A stretch of DNA of 64,000 bases from Pseudomonadota bacterium (GCA_030685065.1 JAUXQH010000155.1:29974-93973), one strand, 5' to 3'; positions 54,149 to 63,742 are shown, counted from the stretch's first letter. Numbers and translations are program-made. The notes: generated by a model not told the origin, from the letters alone.

Positions 54149-55201
54149 TCAGCCAGGCCAGTCCGAGCGCACGTCGACCGGATCGCGAACGCAGCGGAAA
54201 CCCACGTGCGTCGTCCCGGTGTCCGCCGCCGCGCCTCGCCTCGCGCTGGGGCGGTAGCTCTCGCAGTAGGATGCGTTGCACAGGTAGGAGCCACCCTTGA
54301 TCACTCGCTTGGGTGTGGTGGGTTCGGCGGGATCCCAGCTGGACGCCGGGCCGCGCGGGTTGACCGCGATGCCGTCGAGGTGGGCGTAGGCGTCGTAGCG
54401 GTACCAGTCTGAGGTCCACTGCCAGACGTTCCCGGCGATGTCGTAGAGCCCGTAGGGATTCGCGGGGAACGCCCCCACCGGGGACGTCCCCGCGAAGCCG
54501 TCCTCGGGAACGGCTCGCCAGGGGAACGGCCCTTGGAACGTGTTGGCCATGTGTCGCCCGCCGGGTTGGAACGTGTCACCCCACGGGAAGCGCCGCCGAT
54601 CGATTCCGCCGAGCGCCGCGCGCTCCCACTCGGCCTCCGTGGGCAGACGCTCCCCTGACCACGCCGCGTAGGCCATCGCGTCGCCCCAGGAGACCTGGAC
54701 GACCGGATGGTCCTCCCGCTCGGCGACGTTGCTCGTCGGGCCCTCAGGGTGCCGCCAATCGGCGCCCGGGACCCATTGCCACCACCGGGAGAGGTCCTCC
54801 AGCGGCACCGGCCCCGGCGGGGGCACGAAGACGAGCGAACCCGACACGAGAACATCGTCGGGGGGACGCGGCGTGCCGGGAGGGAGCTGCCGACGCAGCT
54901 CTTCCCAGTCAGGTTTCCGCTCGGCGGTGGTGACATAGCCGGTGGCCGCGACGAACCGTGCGTACTCCGCGTTGGTGACCGGGTGAGCGTCCATCCAGAA
55001 GCCATCGATGCGTGCGCGATGGGCGGGCCGCTCGTCGTCCCGCGACCGCGGGTCGTCGCTGCCGACCGTGAACTCGCCGCCCGGGATCCACCGCATCCCG
55101 GGCGGAGAGCCCCCGTCGACGTCGTGAGCGTTCGGTCCGCACGCCGCGCCGAACATGGCGGCGACGGCTATGTGACGAAGGGCTCGACCCGGTGGGCGCA
55201 T
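54149..55201 (-). CDS. Formylglycine-generating enzyme (sulfatase maturase), lipoprotein
   Basis: A 350-residue FGE/SUMF1 enzyme that oxidises the active-site Cys of sulfatases to formylglycine using copper and oxygen. Family motifs include PVTNAEYARFVAATG, HPVVQVSWGDAMAYAAW, LPTEAEWERAA and AGNVWQWTSDWY. The redox Cys pair C308 and C313 in GGSYLCNASYCESYRPSAR is intact. The leader MRPPGRALRHIAVAAMFGAACG has a lipobox, so it should act outside the cytoplasm. I chose the ATG at 55201; an ATG at 55252 is also possible. It is divergent from the arylsulfatase at 55440, its likely substrate. Confidence 0.93.
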   Translation of the reverse strand: MRPPGRALRHIAVAAMFGAACGPNAHDVDGGSPPGMRWIPGGEFTVGSDDPRSRDDERPAHRARIDGFWMDAHPVTNAEYARFVAATGYVTTAERKPDWEELRRQLPPGTPRPPDDVLVSGSLVFVPPPGPVPLEDLSRWWQWVPGADWRHPEGPTSNVAEREDHPVVQVSWGDAMAYAAWSGERLPTEAEWERAALGGIDRRRFPWGDTFQPGGRHMANTFQGPFPWRAVPEDGFAGTSPVGAFPANPYGLYDIAGNVWQWTSDWYRYDAYAHLDGIAVNPRGPASSWDPAEPTTPKRVIKGGSYLCNASYCESYRPSARRGAAADTGTTHVGFRCVRDPVDVRSDWPG

Positions 55202-55439
55202 TGGGAGAGCGTAGGGGCGCCGCGCGCCCAGGCAAGCCGGCCGCTTACGCATGCTCCCGGCTCAGGCCCAGCACGAACTCGTCCAAGTCCGGAAGCGTGT
55301 CTCCGTGACGTCCAGAGTGGGCATTGTCACCATTCTCCTTGGTTTGCCACCGAAGTCCGGACGTACACACAACGCACGGCATCGTCCATGGAGAGGGCGG
55401 GCGAGCCGGTGCCTAGCAGCCGGTGTGGAGGCTGGAACC

Positions 55440-57980
55440 ATGAGGAAGTCAGGCGGCTGGACACGTTCTGCAGCCCGTGTTTCGGCCCTGCTCGCGCTCT
55501 CTCTTGGCAACGGCCTCGCCGCCGAGCCCGTCAAACCGGCGTCGGGCTCGCCCGACGCCACCACGACCATCGAGGGTGACCGGCTCCCGCCGCCACCCCC
55601 CGAGTTCGGAGGGAAGATCGAACGTAACGCCGCCGAGTCCACGCCATGGTGGCCGCCGCGCGTGGTGCCCCCCGACGGCGCGCCGAACATCCTGCTGATC
55701 ATGACGGATGACGTGGGCTTCGCGGCTCCGAGCACCTTCGGCGGCGTGATCCCCACGCCGGCGCTCGACCGCGTCGCGAGCATGGGCCTGCGCTACACCC
55801 AGTTCCACTCGACAGCGCTGTGCTCACCGACCCGGGCGGCGCTCATCACCGGCCGCAACCACCACTCCGCGGGCTTCGGCGTGATCGCCGAGCAGGCGAC
55901 CGGGTACCCGGGCTACGACAGCTTCATCGAGCGGGACACCACGACGATCGGCCGCATCCTCCGCGAGAACGGCTACGCCACCTCGTGGTTCGGCAAGAAC
56001 CACAACACCCCCGCGTTCCAAGCGAGCCAGGCCGGTCCCTTCGACCAGTGGCCGAGCGGAATGGGGTTCGACTATTTCTACGGGTTCATGGGCGGTGACA
56101 CGAGCCAGTGGCAACCAAACCTGTTCCGGAACACCACGGCCATCTACCCCTACGAGGGCGAGCCGGGCTGGAACCTGACCACGGCGATGGCCGACGACGC
56201 CATCCAGCACCTGAGCATGCTCCACCAGGTGGACCCCGAGAAGCCGTTCTTCGTCTACTACGTGCCCGGCGGCACGCACGCGCCGCATCACGCCACGCCC
56301 GAGTGGATCGCCAAGTTCAAGGGCAAGTTCGACACAGGTTGGAACGTGATGCGCGAGCAGATCTTCGCCAACCAGAAGCGGCTCGGCGTCATCCCGGCCG
56401 ACGCCGAGTTGACACCCTGGCCGAAGGACCTCCTTCCCGATTGGGACTCCCTCACCGCCGATCAGAAGAGGCTCTACGCGCGCCAGATGGAGGTGTACGC
56501 CGCCTATCTGGCCTACACCGACCACGAGATCGGCCGCGTGATCGATACCGTGGAGGACATGGGCGAGCTCCAAGACACGCTGATCGTCTACATCAGCGGC
56601 GACAATGGCGCGAGCGCGGAGGGGGGCCTCGCCGGCACCCCGAACGAGGTCGCCACGTTCAACGACGTGGAGGTGCCGGTCCGCGAGCAGCTCGAGCGCT
56701 ACTACGACGTGTGGGGATCCGATCGGACGTACCCCCACATGGCCGTGGGTTGGGCCTGGGCCCTCGGCACGCCCTACAAGTGGACCAAGCAGGTGGCATC
56801 GCACCTCGGCGGGACACGCCAGGGCGTGGCCATTGCCTGGCCCCGCCACATCCTTGACGTGGGTGGCATCCGGAACCAATTTCACCACGTGGTCGACATC
56901 GTCCCGACCCTCCTCGAGGTGACCGGAGTTCGCACACCGACGACCGTGGACGGGATCCAGCAGCGGCCCATCGATGGCGTCAGCATGGCGTACACGTTCG
57001 ACGCAGAGATGGCCAAGGCCCCCTCGACGCACACGACCCAATACTTCGAGATGTTCGGTGACCGCGCGCTCTACCACGAGGGGTGGGTGGCCGCGACCAC
57101 CCCCGTCCGACCGCCGTGGGCGCTGAGCGGACCGGCCGTGCAGGATCCCGCGGAGGCCTTCAAGTGGGAGCTGTACGACTTGAGTAGGGATTGGACGCAG
57201 AACCACGACGTTGCCGCGGAGAAGCCGGAGAAGCTGAAGGAGCTGCAGGACCTCTTCTGGAAGGAGGCCGAGCGCCACCAGGTGCTCCCACTCGATGCGT
57301 CGGTCGCCTCCCGGTTCATCACGCCCCGGCCGAGTGTCACGGCAGGCCGCACGTCCTTCACCTACACCGGCGAGCTCCTCGGCATCCCGGAGGGGGACGC
57401 GCCGAACGTGCTCAACGCCTCCTACACGATCACCGCGGCGATCGATGTCCCGAAGGGAGGCGCCGAGGGCATGATCCTCACGTCCGGCGGCCGCTTCGGC
57501 GGGTACGGCCTCTACCTCCTCGAAGGGAAGCCGGTCTTCGTGTGGAACCTGGTCGACCAGGAGCGTCCGCGGTGGGAGGCGCCCCGGGCGCTCGCCGCTG
57601 GCCGTCACACCCTCGAGTTCGCGTTCACCTACAGCGGGCTGGGGGCGGGAACGCTCGCGTTCAACAACATGAGCGGCATCGGCCAGGGTGGGACCGGGGT
57701 GCTGAAGGTCGACGGGAAGGTGGTTTCGACCCAGAAGATGGCGCGGACGCTGCCGCTGATCCTGCAGTGGGACGAGACGTTCGACGTCGGAGCCGACACC
57801 GGCACGCCCGTGAACGACCAGGACTACCAGGTGCCCTTCCGATTCACGGGCGAGCTGGTGAGCGTGACCGTCGCCATCGATCGCCCGGAGCTCACGCCCG
57901 AGGACGAGCGACGGCTGAAGCGGACCGGAAGCAACCGGATGGGGGAGTATCGCCGGGTGCGCTACCCTGCTCCAAAATGA
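55440..57980 (+). CDS. Arylsulfatase (formylglycine type)
   Basis: An 846-residue exported sulfatase; the leader (about residues 1-28) ends near GLAAEP. The sulfatase domain has the maturation motif C128-S-P-T-R followed by AALITGRNHHSAGF, the metal-binding MTDDVG near its start, SGDNGAS, and the TPEWIAKFKGKF region. C-terminal to about residue 620 is a beta-rich accessory part (GGRFGGYGLYLLEGKPVF) as in large arylsulfatases. GGAGG lies eight bases before the ATG. Its stop overlaps the AraC gene by four bases, and its maturase is encoded divergently. The target is an unknown sulfated compound. Confidence 0.95.
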   Translation: MRKSGGWTRSAARVSALLALSLGNGLAAEPVKPASGSPDATTTIEGDRLPPPPPEFGGKIERNAAESTPWWPPRVVPPDGAPNILLIMTDDVGFAAPSTFGGVIPTPALDRVASMGLRYTQFHSTALCSPTRAALITGRNHHSAGFGVIAEQATGYPGYDSFIERDTTTIGRILRENGYATSWFGKNHNTPAFQASQAGPFDQWPSGMGFDYFYGFMGGDTSQWQPNLFRNTTAIYPYEGEPGWNLTTAMADDAIQHLSMLHQVDPEKPFFVYYVPGGTHAPHHATPEWIAKFKGKFDTGWNVMREQIFANQKRLGVIPADAELTPWPKDLLPDWDSLTADQKRLYARQMEVYAAYLAYTDHEIGRVIDTVEDMGELQDTLIVYISGDNGASAEGGLAGTPNEVATFNDVEVPVREQLERYYDVWGSDRTYPHMAVGWAWALGTPYKWTKQVASHLGGTRQGVAIAWPRHILDVGGIRNQFHHVVDIVPTLLEVTGVRTPTTVDGIQQRPIDGVSMAYTFDAEMAKAPSTHTTQYFEMFGDRALYHEGWVAATTPVRPPWALSGPAVQDPAEAFKWELYDLSRDWTQNHDVAAEKPEKLKELQDLFWKEAERHQVLPLDASVASRFITPRPSVTAGRTSFTYTGELLGIPEGDAPNVLNASYTITAAIDVPKGGAEGMILTSGGRFGGYGLYLLEGKPVFVWNLVDQERPRWEAPRALAAGRHTLEFAFTYSGLGAGTLAFNNMSGIGQGGTGVLKVDGKVVSTQKMARTLPLILQWDETFDVGADTGTPVNDQDYQVPFRFTGELVSVTVAIDRPELTPEDERRLKRTGSNRMGEYRRVRYPAPK

Positions 57981-59011
57981 CGACTCGTCCCTCGTTCACC
58001 GTGTCCGGTGCATCAATCGTGGCGCTCGTCGCCTACGCGAAGATGCGTGGAGCCGACCTTGCGCCCACTCTCGCAGAGCTCGGACTCGCCCGGCTGGACC
58101 TGACCAACCCCGAGTCTCGCGTGGAGCTTCCCGCCAGCGATCACCTGTGGAACCATGCCGCCGCCCTAAGTGGAGACGCGGACTTCGGCCTGTCCTTCGC
58201 CGGCCGGATGGATCTCGACGCGTTCCACCTCGTAGGGCACCTCGCTGCCTCGAGCCGCACGCTGGGCCACGCCATCGAGCGGATCGTGGCGTTCTCGCGG
58301 CTCCTGCACGACGCCGGGCGCACGGAGATCGCGCGCCTGGACGGCGAGCGGACGGCGTTCTTTCCCGGGTGCCGCGGCCTGACCCCGCCGCCTTCCCGGC
58401 ACATCGCGGAGTTCTCGACCGCCTCCGTCGTACTCCTCGCCCGGCTCATCACCGGCGAGCCTGGCTGGTGCCCGGTGGAGGTCCGGTTCCAGCACGCGGC
58501 GCCGCTCACGCACGCGGCGCACACGCGGCTCTTCGGCGTAGCTCCCGTCTTCGGGGCCCCCGAGACGCTCCTCGTGCTCGATCCGCGCGCCCTCGCCCTC
58601 CCGGTGCGCGTCTCGCGGCCTTCGGCGGTGGGGCAGTACCTCGAGGGCTACGCGCGGACGCTGCTGGCGCGGCTCCCCGAGGCGAAGGACGACGCGCCCG
58701 CCGCGGTGCGCCGTGCGCTCCTGACCGGCCTCACCCAGGGCCGGGTCGGCGTGGACGACATCGCCGCGCGGCTGGGGACGACCCCGCGCACGCTCCAGCG
58801 GCGCCTCGCCGCCGAGGGGACGGGCTTCGCGGCCCTCCTCGACGAGGTGCGCCGCGAGGTGGCCGAGCGGTATCTCGGCGACCCGGCGTTGCCGCTGGCG
58901 GAGATCTCGTTCCTCCTCGGGTTCGGCGATCCGAGCAACTTCCAGAAGGCCTTCCGTCGGTGGACCGGCACGTCGCCCGGCGCATGGCGGGAGCGCGCCG
59001 GCGCGATCTAG
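57977..59011 (+). CDS. AraC-family transcription regulator
   Basis: A 344-residue regulator. The N-terminal arabinose-binding-type domain (about 15-200; LVAYAKMRGADLAPTLAELGL) has the OruR/ArgR-like pattern, and the C-terminal double HTH (about 240-340) has VGVDDIAARLGTTPRTLQRRLAAEGTGF and LAEISFLLGFGDPSNFQKAFRRWTGTSPGAWR. Its ATG overlaps the sulfatase stop (ATGA), so it probably controls the sulfatase and maturase, or the enzymes downstream. Ligand unknown. Confidence 0.93.
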   Translation: MTTRPSFTVSGASIVALVAYAKMRGADLAPTLAELGLARLDLTNPESRVELPASDHLWNHAAALSGDADFGLSFAGRMDLDAFHLVGHLAASSRTLGHAIERIVAFSRLLHDAGRTEIARLDGERTAFFPGCRGLTPPPSRHIAEFSTASVVLLARLITGEPGWCPVEVRFQHAAPLTHAAHTRLFGVAPVFGAPETLLVLDPRALALPVRVSRPSAVGQYLEGYARTLLARLPEAKDDAPAAVRRALLTGLTQGRVGVDDIAARLGTTPRTLQRRLAAEGTGFAALLDEVRREVAERYLGDPALPLAEISFLLGFGDPSNFQKAFRRWTGTSPGAWRERAGAI

Positions 59012-59122
59012 CGGGCCTGTCGCGATCGGACAGCCGGTTGTCGTCGCGGGCCACTGCGCGGCCAGGGCCGCGGGCGCATTCTCTCGGAGCGTTCAACGTC
59101 TCGCTCGCTCCGAGGAACCCCC

Positions 59123-60124
59123 ATGTCATCCGCCCTGAATTCAACCACTTCTCCTCTGCACGTCGTGTTCGGCAACGGCCCGCTCGGCCGCGCGACGACC
59201 CACGCCCTCCTCGTGACCGGGGCCCGGGTCCGGGTGGTCGCCACTCGGCCCGAGCGACCGGCCGACCTCCCGCCGGCCGTCGAGTACGCCAACGCTGACG
59301 CGACCGATCCGGCGAGCGCCACCCGGGCGGCCGACGGCGCCTCCCACGTCTACAACTGCACGAACGCCCGCGATTACCACCGGTGGCCCGAGCAGTTTCC
59401 GCCGCTCCAGCGGGGCGTCCTCGCGGCCGCCCGCGCTGCCGGAGCGGTTCTCGTGGTGGTCGAGAACCTCTACGTCTACGGCCCGCACCTCGGCGTGCCG
59501 ATGACGGAGGAGCTCCCGCTCCGCGCCGTGGGGCCGCGGGGCGGCACGCGCGTCGCCATGACCCGCGAGCTCGAAGCGGCCCACGCCTCGGGCGACGTGC
59601 GTGTCGTCCGCCTGCGGGCGTCCGACCTCATCGGGCCGGGCGTGGGCGAGTCGATGGCGGGGCACCGGCTGTTCGAGCCGATTCTCCGCGGCGAGACCTC
59701 GCTGCGCCTGTTCGCCGATCCGGACCTGCCCCACTCGTTCACCGCCGCCGACGATGTCGGTCGCGCGCTGGCGCTCGCGGCGGTGGAGCCGCGGGCCTGG
59801 GGCGGTGTTTTCCACGTGCCGTCGGCGCCCGCGATCACGCCCCGCGCGCTGGTCGCGCTCATCGCGGCCGAGGCGGACGTCTCCGCGCCGCACGTCTCCG
59901 CGGTACCTCGCGCGTGGCTGCCGATGGTGCTGCCGGTGCTCGGCCTCTTCGTCCCGCCGCTCCGCGGGATCTCGGAGAGCACCCACATGTTCTACGAGCC
60001 CTTCGTCGTCGACACCCACCGCTTCGATAGCACCTTCGATCTCGCGCCGACGCCGCTCGCCGCCTCTGTGCGCGCCGCTATCGCCGCGTACCGCCGCGCT
60101 CCTGCCGCGCTCGGCGCCGTCTAG
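59123..60124 (+). CDS. NAD(P)-dependent epimerase-like protein
   Basis: A 333-residue extended short-chain dehydrogenase. The cofactor motif is GNGPLGRA at residues 17-24, with Arg for NADP in VATRPER. A region VVENLYVYGPHLG carries the catalytic Tyr-like residue; the usual YxxxK is not clear. The rest fits an epimerase-type fold, and the substrate is unknown. It follows the AraC gene by 111 bases on the same strand and precedes a DUF4386 fusion and a second SDR, so these may form one regulated pathway. Confidence 0.85.
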   Translation: MSSALNSTTSPLHVVFGNGPLGRATTHALLVTGARVRVVATRPERPADLPPAVEYANADATDPASATRAADGASHVYNCTNARDYHRWPEQFPPLQRGVLAAARAAGAVLVVVENLYVYGPHLGVPMTEELPLRAVGPRGGTRVAMTRELEAAHASGDVRVVRLRASDLIGPGVGESMAGHRLFEPILRGETSLRLFADPDLPHSFTAADDVGRALALAAVEPRAWGGVFHVPSAPAITPRALVALIAAEADVSAPHVSAVPRAWLPMVLPVLGLFVPPLRGISESTHMFYEPFVVDTHRFDSTFDLAPTPLAASVRAAIAAYRRAPAALGAV

Positions 60125-60184
60125 CCCACCCGCCTCGCTCCCCCGTCCCCCCGTGCGCGACTCGCGTCGCGCTGGAGTACCCAC

Positions 60185-61351
60185 ATGTCCGAACAGCCTG
60201 TCTCCCTCCGCATCGCCGGCGCGCTCCTCGCGCTCGGCGCCACCGGCTTCGTCCTCGTCTTCACGCTGCTCGCCGCCGGCTTCGGCTACCCCGACGTGCT
60301 CGACCTCCCCGCAGCGCAGGTGCTGCCCAGCCTCCTTGCCGGCGGGCCCGGGCTCCGCGCCACCTGGGCGGTCTACGCCGCCCTCCCCCTCGTCATCGTG
60401 CTCGTGACGTTGCTGTCTCAGGACCGGCTTGGTCTGACGGGGGCGCCGGCCCGCCTCGTGACGGCCTCGGGGCTCGCGGCGGGCGTTGCGATGTCCGTGG
60501 GCCTGCTCCGCTGGCCGACCCTCCAGTGGAGCCTCGCGGAGGCGCACGCCCTCGCCGATCCGGCCGCGCGCTCGGCGATCGAGGCGCTCTCCACCGCGTT
60601 GAACGTGGCGCTCGGGCGCGTGGTGGGCGAGTTCGTGGGGGAGGTCGCGCTCGCCGTCTGGTTCCTCGGGGTGGGCGTCGGCTTGCACCACCGCTGGGTC
60701 GGTCGCGCGAGCCTCTTGTTGGCCGTGCTCCTCGCGCTCGGGAGCGTCCGCAACGTCCTGCCTGCGGCGAACGCGGCCACCGAGGTGACGAACGTGCTGC
60801 TCCCCGCGGTGATGCTCTGGCTCGGGCTCGCGTGGGCGCTCCCCGGCCGCGCGCTGCGCCGCGCCGTCCCGGCGGCCGTCCTCGGCTTCGGGTTGGCGTT
60901 CGCCCCGGAGGCCCGCGCCGAGGCGCTCCCCAGGCGCGAGCTCGTCGTGAACGGCTTCCGCGCGCCTTCGACCGGCATCGAGCTCCGGGACGGATGGCTC
61001 GGCTACCACCTCGGCTTCTACCCCACGACCATCGACACGAACGCGGACGGCGCGCCGCGCACGACGTGGTTCCTGAAGGTCGGGCTCCTCGCCTACCCGC
61101 TCCAGTTCGACACCGGGTCGGGGCGCCCGTCGTCGCCGTACATCGGGCTCTCGCTCGTTCAGGGCCTGAACCACGGCTGGGACGTCACCCGCGATGCCGG
61201 CTCGGGCAGCGGCGGGCTCGCGGAGGTCGGCTTCCGCTGGGCGGCGTACCGAGGCCTCGACGTCCGGCTCGGCGTGGCGCTCCTCGTGGGCTTCGACGGG
61301 CGCATCGAGGTGAACCCGACGCCCGGCATCGGGTGGGCGATCCCGTTCTGA
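60185..61351 (+). CDS. DUF4386 membrane protein fused to outer-membrane-barrel-like domain
   Basis: A 388-residue protein in two unlike halves. Residues 1-222 have six hydrophobic helices with the DUF4386 pattern (GFGYPDVLDLPAAQVL, LRATWAVYAALPLVIVL). From residue 224 a second leader-like stretch follows (RRAVPAAVLGFGLAF then EARAEA), and then a strand-rich part (LGYHLGFYPTTID, RTTWFLKVGLLAYPLQFD, SPYIGLSLVQGLNHGW) that resembles stand-alone outer-membrane proteins. The fusion lacks a stop or start between the halves, so it may be a gene fusion by stop loss. The frame is continuous. Function unknown. Confidence 0.75.
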   Translation: MSEQPVSLRIAGALLALGATGFVLVFTLLAAGFGYPDVLDLPAAQVLPSLLAGGPGLRATWAVYAALPLVIVLVTLLSQDRLGLTGAPARLVTASGLAAGVAMSVGLLRWPTLQWSLAEAHALADPAARSAIEALSTALNVALGRVVGEFVGEVALAVWFLGVGVGLHHRWVGRASLLLAVLLALGSVRNVLPAANAATEVTNVLLPAVMLWLGLAWALPGRALRRAVPAAVLGFGLAFAPEARAEALPRRELVVNGFRAPSTGIELRDGWLGYHLGFYPTTIDTNADGAPRTTWFLKVGLLAYPLQFDTGSGRPSSPYIGLSLVQGLNHGWDVTRDAGSGSGGLAEVGFRWAAYRGLDVRLGVALLVGFDGRIEVNPTPGIGWAIPF

Positions 61352-61413
61352 TGCGACCTCTTGACGAACTCACGATGTACATCTGCAACGAATATCAGAA
61401 GAAGGCGGCCAAC

Positions 61414-62466
61414 ATGAGCGCATCCCCCGACACCCTCGTCACCGGCGCGAGCGGCCTCATCGGCCGCTGGCTGGTTCCCCTCCTCACGCGCAGGGGCCAC
61501 ACCGTGCTCGTCCCGCTGCGGGGCGCCCGCGCCCGGGCGGCGGAGTACCTCGCCTGGACGGCGGGCCACGGCGGAGACACCGAACGCCTGGTGTTCGACG
61601 AGCTCGATCTCTCGCGGGACGATCTCGGGCTCACCACCTCCGTGGCGGGCATCCGCGACGTGTTCCACCTCGCCGGTCGGTACCAGTTCGGGATGTCGGT
61701 GGAAGAGGCGCGGAGCACCAACGTCGAGGGCAGCCTGCGCGCACTGCGGCTCGCCGCGCAGGCACCGCAGCTCCGCCGGTTCACCTCGATCGGCGGCTAC
61801 CGCGTGGCCGATCCGCGCGCCCTGCGAGCCGCCGGCGAGATCACGTCGGACGAGGCGGCCCGCCGTCGCCTCTACAAGCGGCTCGGTGCCTACGAGGCGT
61901 CGAAGGTGGAGGAGAACGTGGCGCTCCGGGCCGAGGCCCGGCGCCTCGCCGTGCCGATCTCGGTGGTGAACCCCTCCACCGTCATCGGCGACTCGGGCAC
62001 CGGCGAGACCACGCAGTTCATCGGGCTCACGGAGGCCATCCGCGACCTGGCGAAGGGGGCCCTTCCGGCCCTCGTCGAGCCCATGGCCTTCGTGCCGGTG
62101 GTGACGGTGGACTACCTCGCACAGCTCCTGGCCGGCGTCCCCGAGCACGCCGACGGGCCGGAGACCTCCTACTGGGTGCTCGACGAGAAGACACCGTTGA
62201 TGGGCGATCTGCTCCGGCACGTCGCGCGGCGCCTCGGCGTGAAGGTGCCCCGGCTCACGTTGCCCGTCCGTCTCGTCGCCGCGCTGCCGCGAGCGCTCAC
62301 GCGGGTCGAACCGGAGACCCTCTCGTTCCTCTCCACCGACACCTACGACACCGCCGGCGCCGACGCGCTCGCGCGCAAGTTGAGCCTCACCGCTCCGGAC
62401 ACGCTGCGGGCACTCGACAGGTGGGTCGACTTCCTCGTCTCCGTCGACTTCGGACGGCGCGGTTAG
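61414..62466 (+). CDS. Extended short-chain dehydrogenase/reductase
   Basis: A 350-residue NAD(P)-binding protein with TGASGLIGRWL at residues 8-18 and the catalytic Tyr-Lys in YEASKVEEN. Later motifs VVNPSTVIG and FVPVVTVDYLAQLL fit the epimerase/reductase family near fatty-acyl or NAD-dependent reductases. I chose the ATG at 61414; an in-frame ATG at 61375 would add 13 residues (MYICNEYQ) and is possible. It is the last of three genes after the AraC regulator and may act on the same pathway as the epimerase at 59123. Confidence 0.88.
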   Translation: MSASPDTLVTGASGLIGRWLVPLLTRRGHTVLVPLRGARARAAEYLAWTAGHGGDTERLVFDELDLSRDDLGLTTSVAGIRDVFHLAGRYQFGMSVEEARSTNVEGSLRALRLAAQAPQLRRFTSIGGYRVADPRALRAAGEITSDEAARRRLYKRLGAYEASKVEENVALRAEARRLAVPISVVNPSTVIGDSGTGETTQFIGLTEAIRDLAKGALPALVEPMAFVPVVTVDYLAQLLAGVPEHADGPETSYWVLDEKTPLMGDLLRHVARRLGVKVPRLTLPVRLVAALPRALTRVEPETLSFLSTDTYDTAGADALARKLSLTAPDTLRALDRWVDFLVSVDFGRRG

Positions 62467-62609
62467 CCGCTTGCGCCGCCACCCCTCAACGTCACGACGT
62501 CCCCGAAGTTCCTCTCCCGCACCGTCCAACTCACCACTCTGCGCGCCGCGCGAAGAAGATCCCGCGCAGTAGTTCGCAGTTCATCTCCCGGGCGCGGCAG
62601 GCGCCGCAC

Positions 62610-63002
62610 TCATGGGCCCCGAATCGCGACGAACCCGACCAGCGCCGTCAGCGCCAGAGTGATCGGCGCCATCACGCGGCGCTCAGAGGGGCTGGCGGAT
62701 ACGACGTTGCCGAGGGTGTTCAGGGCGAGGAGTCCCACGATGATGCGGACGGCCCACACCACAGGGGTCGGCGGGTGGGGCGTGACCCAGCCGGCACGAA
62801 GCAGGACCAGCGCAGCCAACGCGAGGAGCACCAGCGCCGAAAGGGCGCTCCCGGCTCGCAGCCGCCCCGGCAGCACGCCGACGGCGCGACCGCCCCATGC
62901 GTAGGCTCCCAACGGCGCGCCCAAGGCGAGCGCGACCTGGAGGCCCGCAACGCCGACGATCAGGATCGCAGCCGCGACGGAGGCCATGTGCACGGCGTTC
63001 AT
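62610..63002 (-). CDS. Small four-helix membrane protein
   Basis: A 130-residue protein with four hydrophobic helices (about 7-33, 53-70, 80-100, 110-128), the second rich in Leu/Ala (LSALVLLALAALVLLRAG). I recognise no family with certainty; small inner-membrane proteins of this kind are common. It converges on the SDR gene across 143 bases. The ATG at 63002 has no strong site; a second Met lies at codon 6. Confidence 0.65.
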   Translation of the reverse strand: MNAVHMASVAAAILIVGVAGLQVALALGAPLGAYAWGGRAVGVLPGRLRAGSALSALVLLALAALVLLRAGWVTPHPPTPVVWAVRIIVGLLALNTLGNVVSASPSERRVMAPITLALTALVGFVAIRGP

Positions 63003-63337
63003 CGGGTCACTTGGCTCCGCGGCATCGCGCCCCTAACGGGCCGCGTGACGATCGGGCGCCGCTGCCCGGGAATAAACCGTTTCATCGTGATCGACGGGGC
63101 GGGGCGGGGTCGTCGTTGGTGGCGTGGGCCCCGCCCCCTTACGCGCGAGCGGGCAGGAGTCCTGCCCGCCTCCTCCGGCGCGAGCACGCCCGTCGCGGTC
63201 GAGGACCTCCTGCGGAGCGCACCGGGCCAGGAACGCGACGACCTTGGCTCTCTCCGACCTCTTGGCCAGCCATGCCGCCCCTTCCTCCGGCGGTGGTCGG
63301 GTTGTCGCGCGCGCGTCTCTCGTCGCCTCTCCGCGTC
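63003..63337. other. Non-coding or decayed region with inverted repeat
   Basis: These 335 bases hold no gene I can support. Perfect arms GGGGCGGGG (63101-63109) and CCCCGCCCC (63129-63137) form a strong hairpin. If the ParE fragment just downstream once had a partner antitoxin gene here, it is no longer recognisable. Confidence 0.4.
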
Positions 63338-63427
63338 GTGAGGCTCCAGGTCGTCGCCCACGTCGACGCCTTGGACGAGTTCGAGGAGGCGGCCGCCTGG
63401 TACGAGGTCCGCCGCCCCGGTACCTGA
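63338..63427 (+). pseudogene. N-terminal remnant of RelE/ParE-type toxin
   Basis: The 29-codon frame from GTG 63338 matches the first strand and helix of ParE-family toxins (VDALDEFEEAAAWYEVRRPG), then stops. Full toxins are about 95 residues, so two thirds is missing. The break coincides with the start of the transposase remnant. No antitoxin gene is recognisable upstream. Confidence 0.7.
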
Positions 63428-63618
63428 TCCAGCAGGCATCTCTCTTGGGTCAGGCGGCGCTCGGCGAGCGGGCGGGCAAGCGTGCGCGGCGGGTGCAGGT
63501 GCGCGGGGGAAGGACGTTCGCGAACGACCGGCTCCAACGGCGCGAGGACGGCAGCGTCGTGGTCCAACTCAAGAGCGTGTGGAGCGACGGCACCGCCGAG
63601 ACGGCGGGGTGGGGCTGA
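63424..63618 (+). pseudogene. IS91-family (Y2-type) transposase remnant
   Basis: A stretch of about 64 codons resembles the C-terminal part of IS91/IS801-type transposases: ASLLGQAALGERAGKRARRV, then RLQRREDGSVVVQLK and WSDGT. The family's usual sequence between these two blocks is missing, and the frame ends soon after WSDGT, so there are at least two deletions. It directly abuts the ParE fragment. No terminal sequences of the element are recognisable. Confidence 0.65.
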
Positions 63619-63742
63619 GGGAGAGTGCGGGGATGGGGGTTCATTTTTCCTATCCGCCGTAGCGCCGCTGCTAGCGGCTGGCTCCTCGGAACGCCGGGCG
63701 ATACTGCCGGGCGAGCGTCCCGCCCCCTCTCCCGAGTCGACC

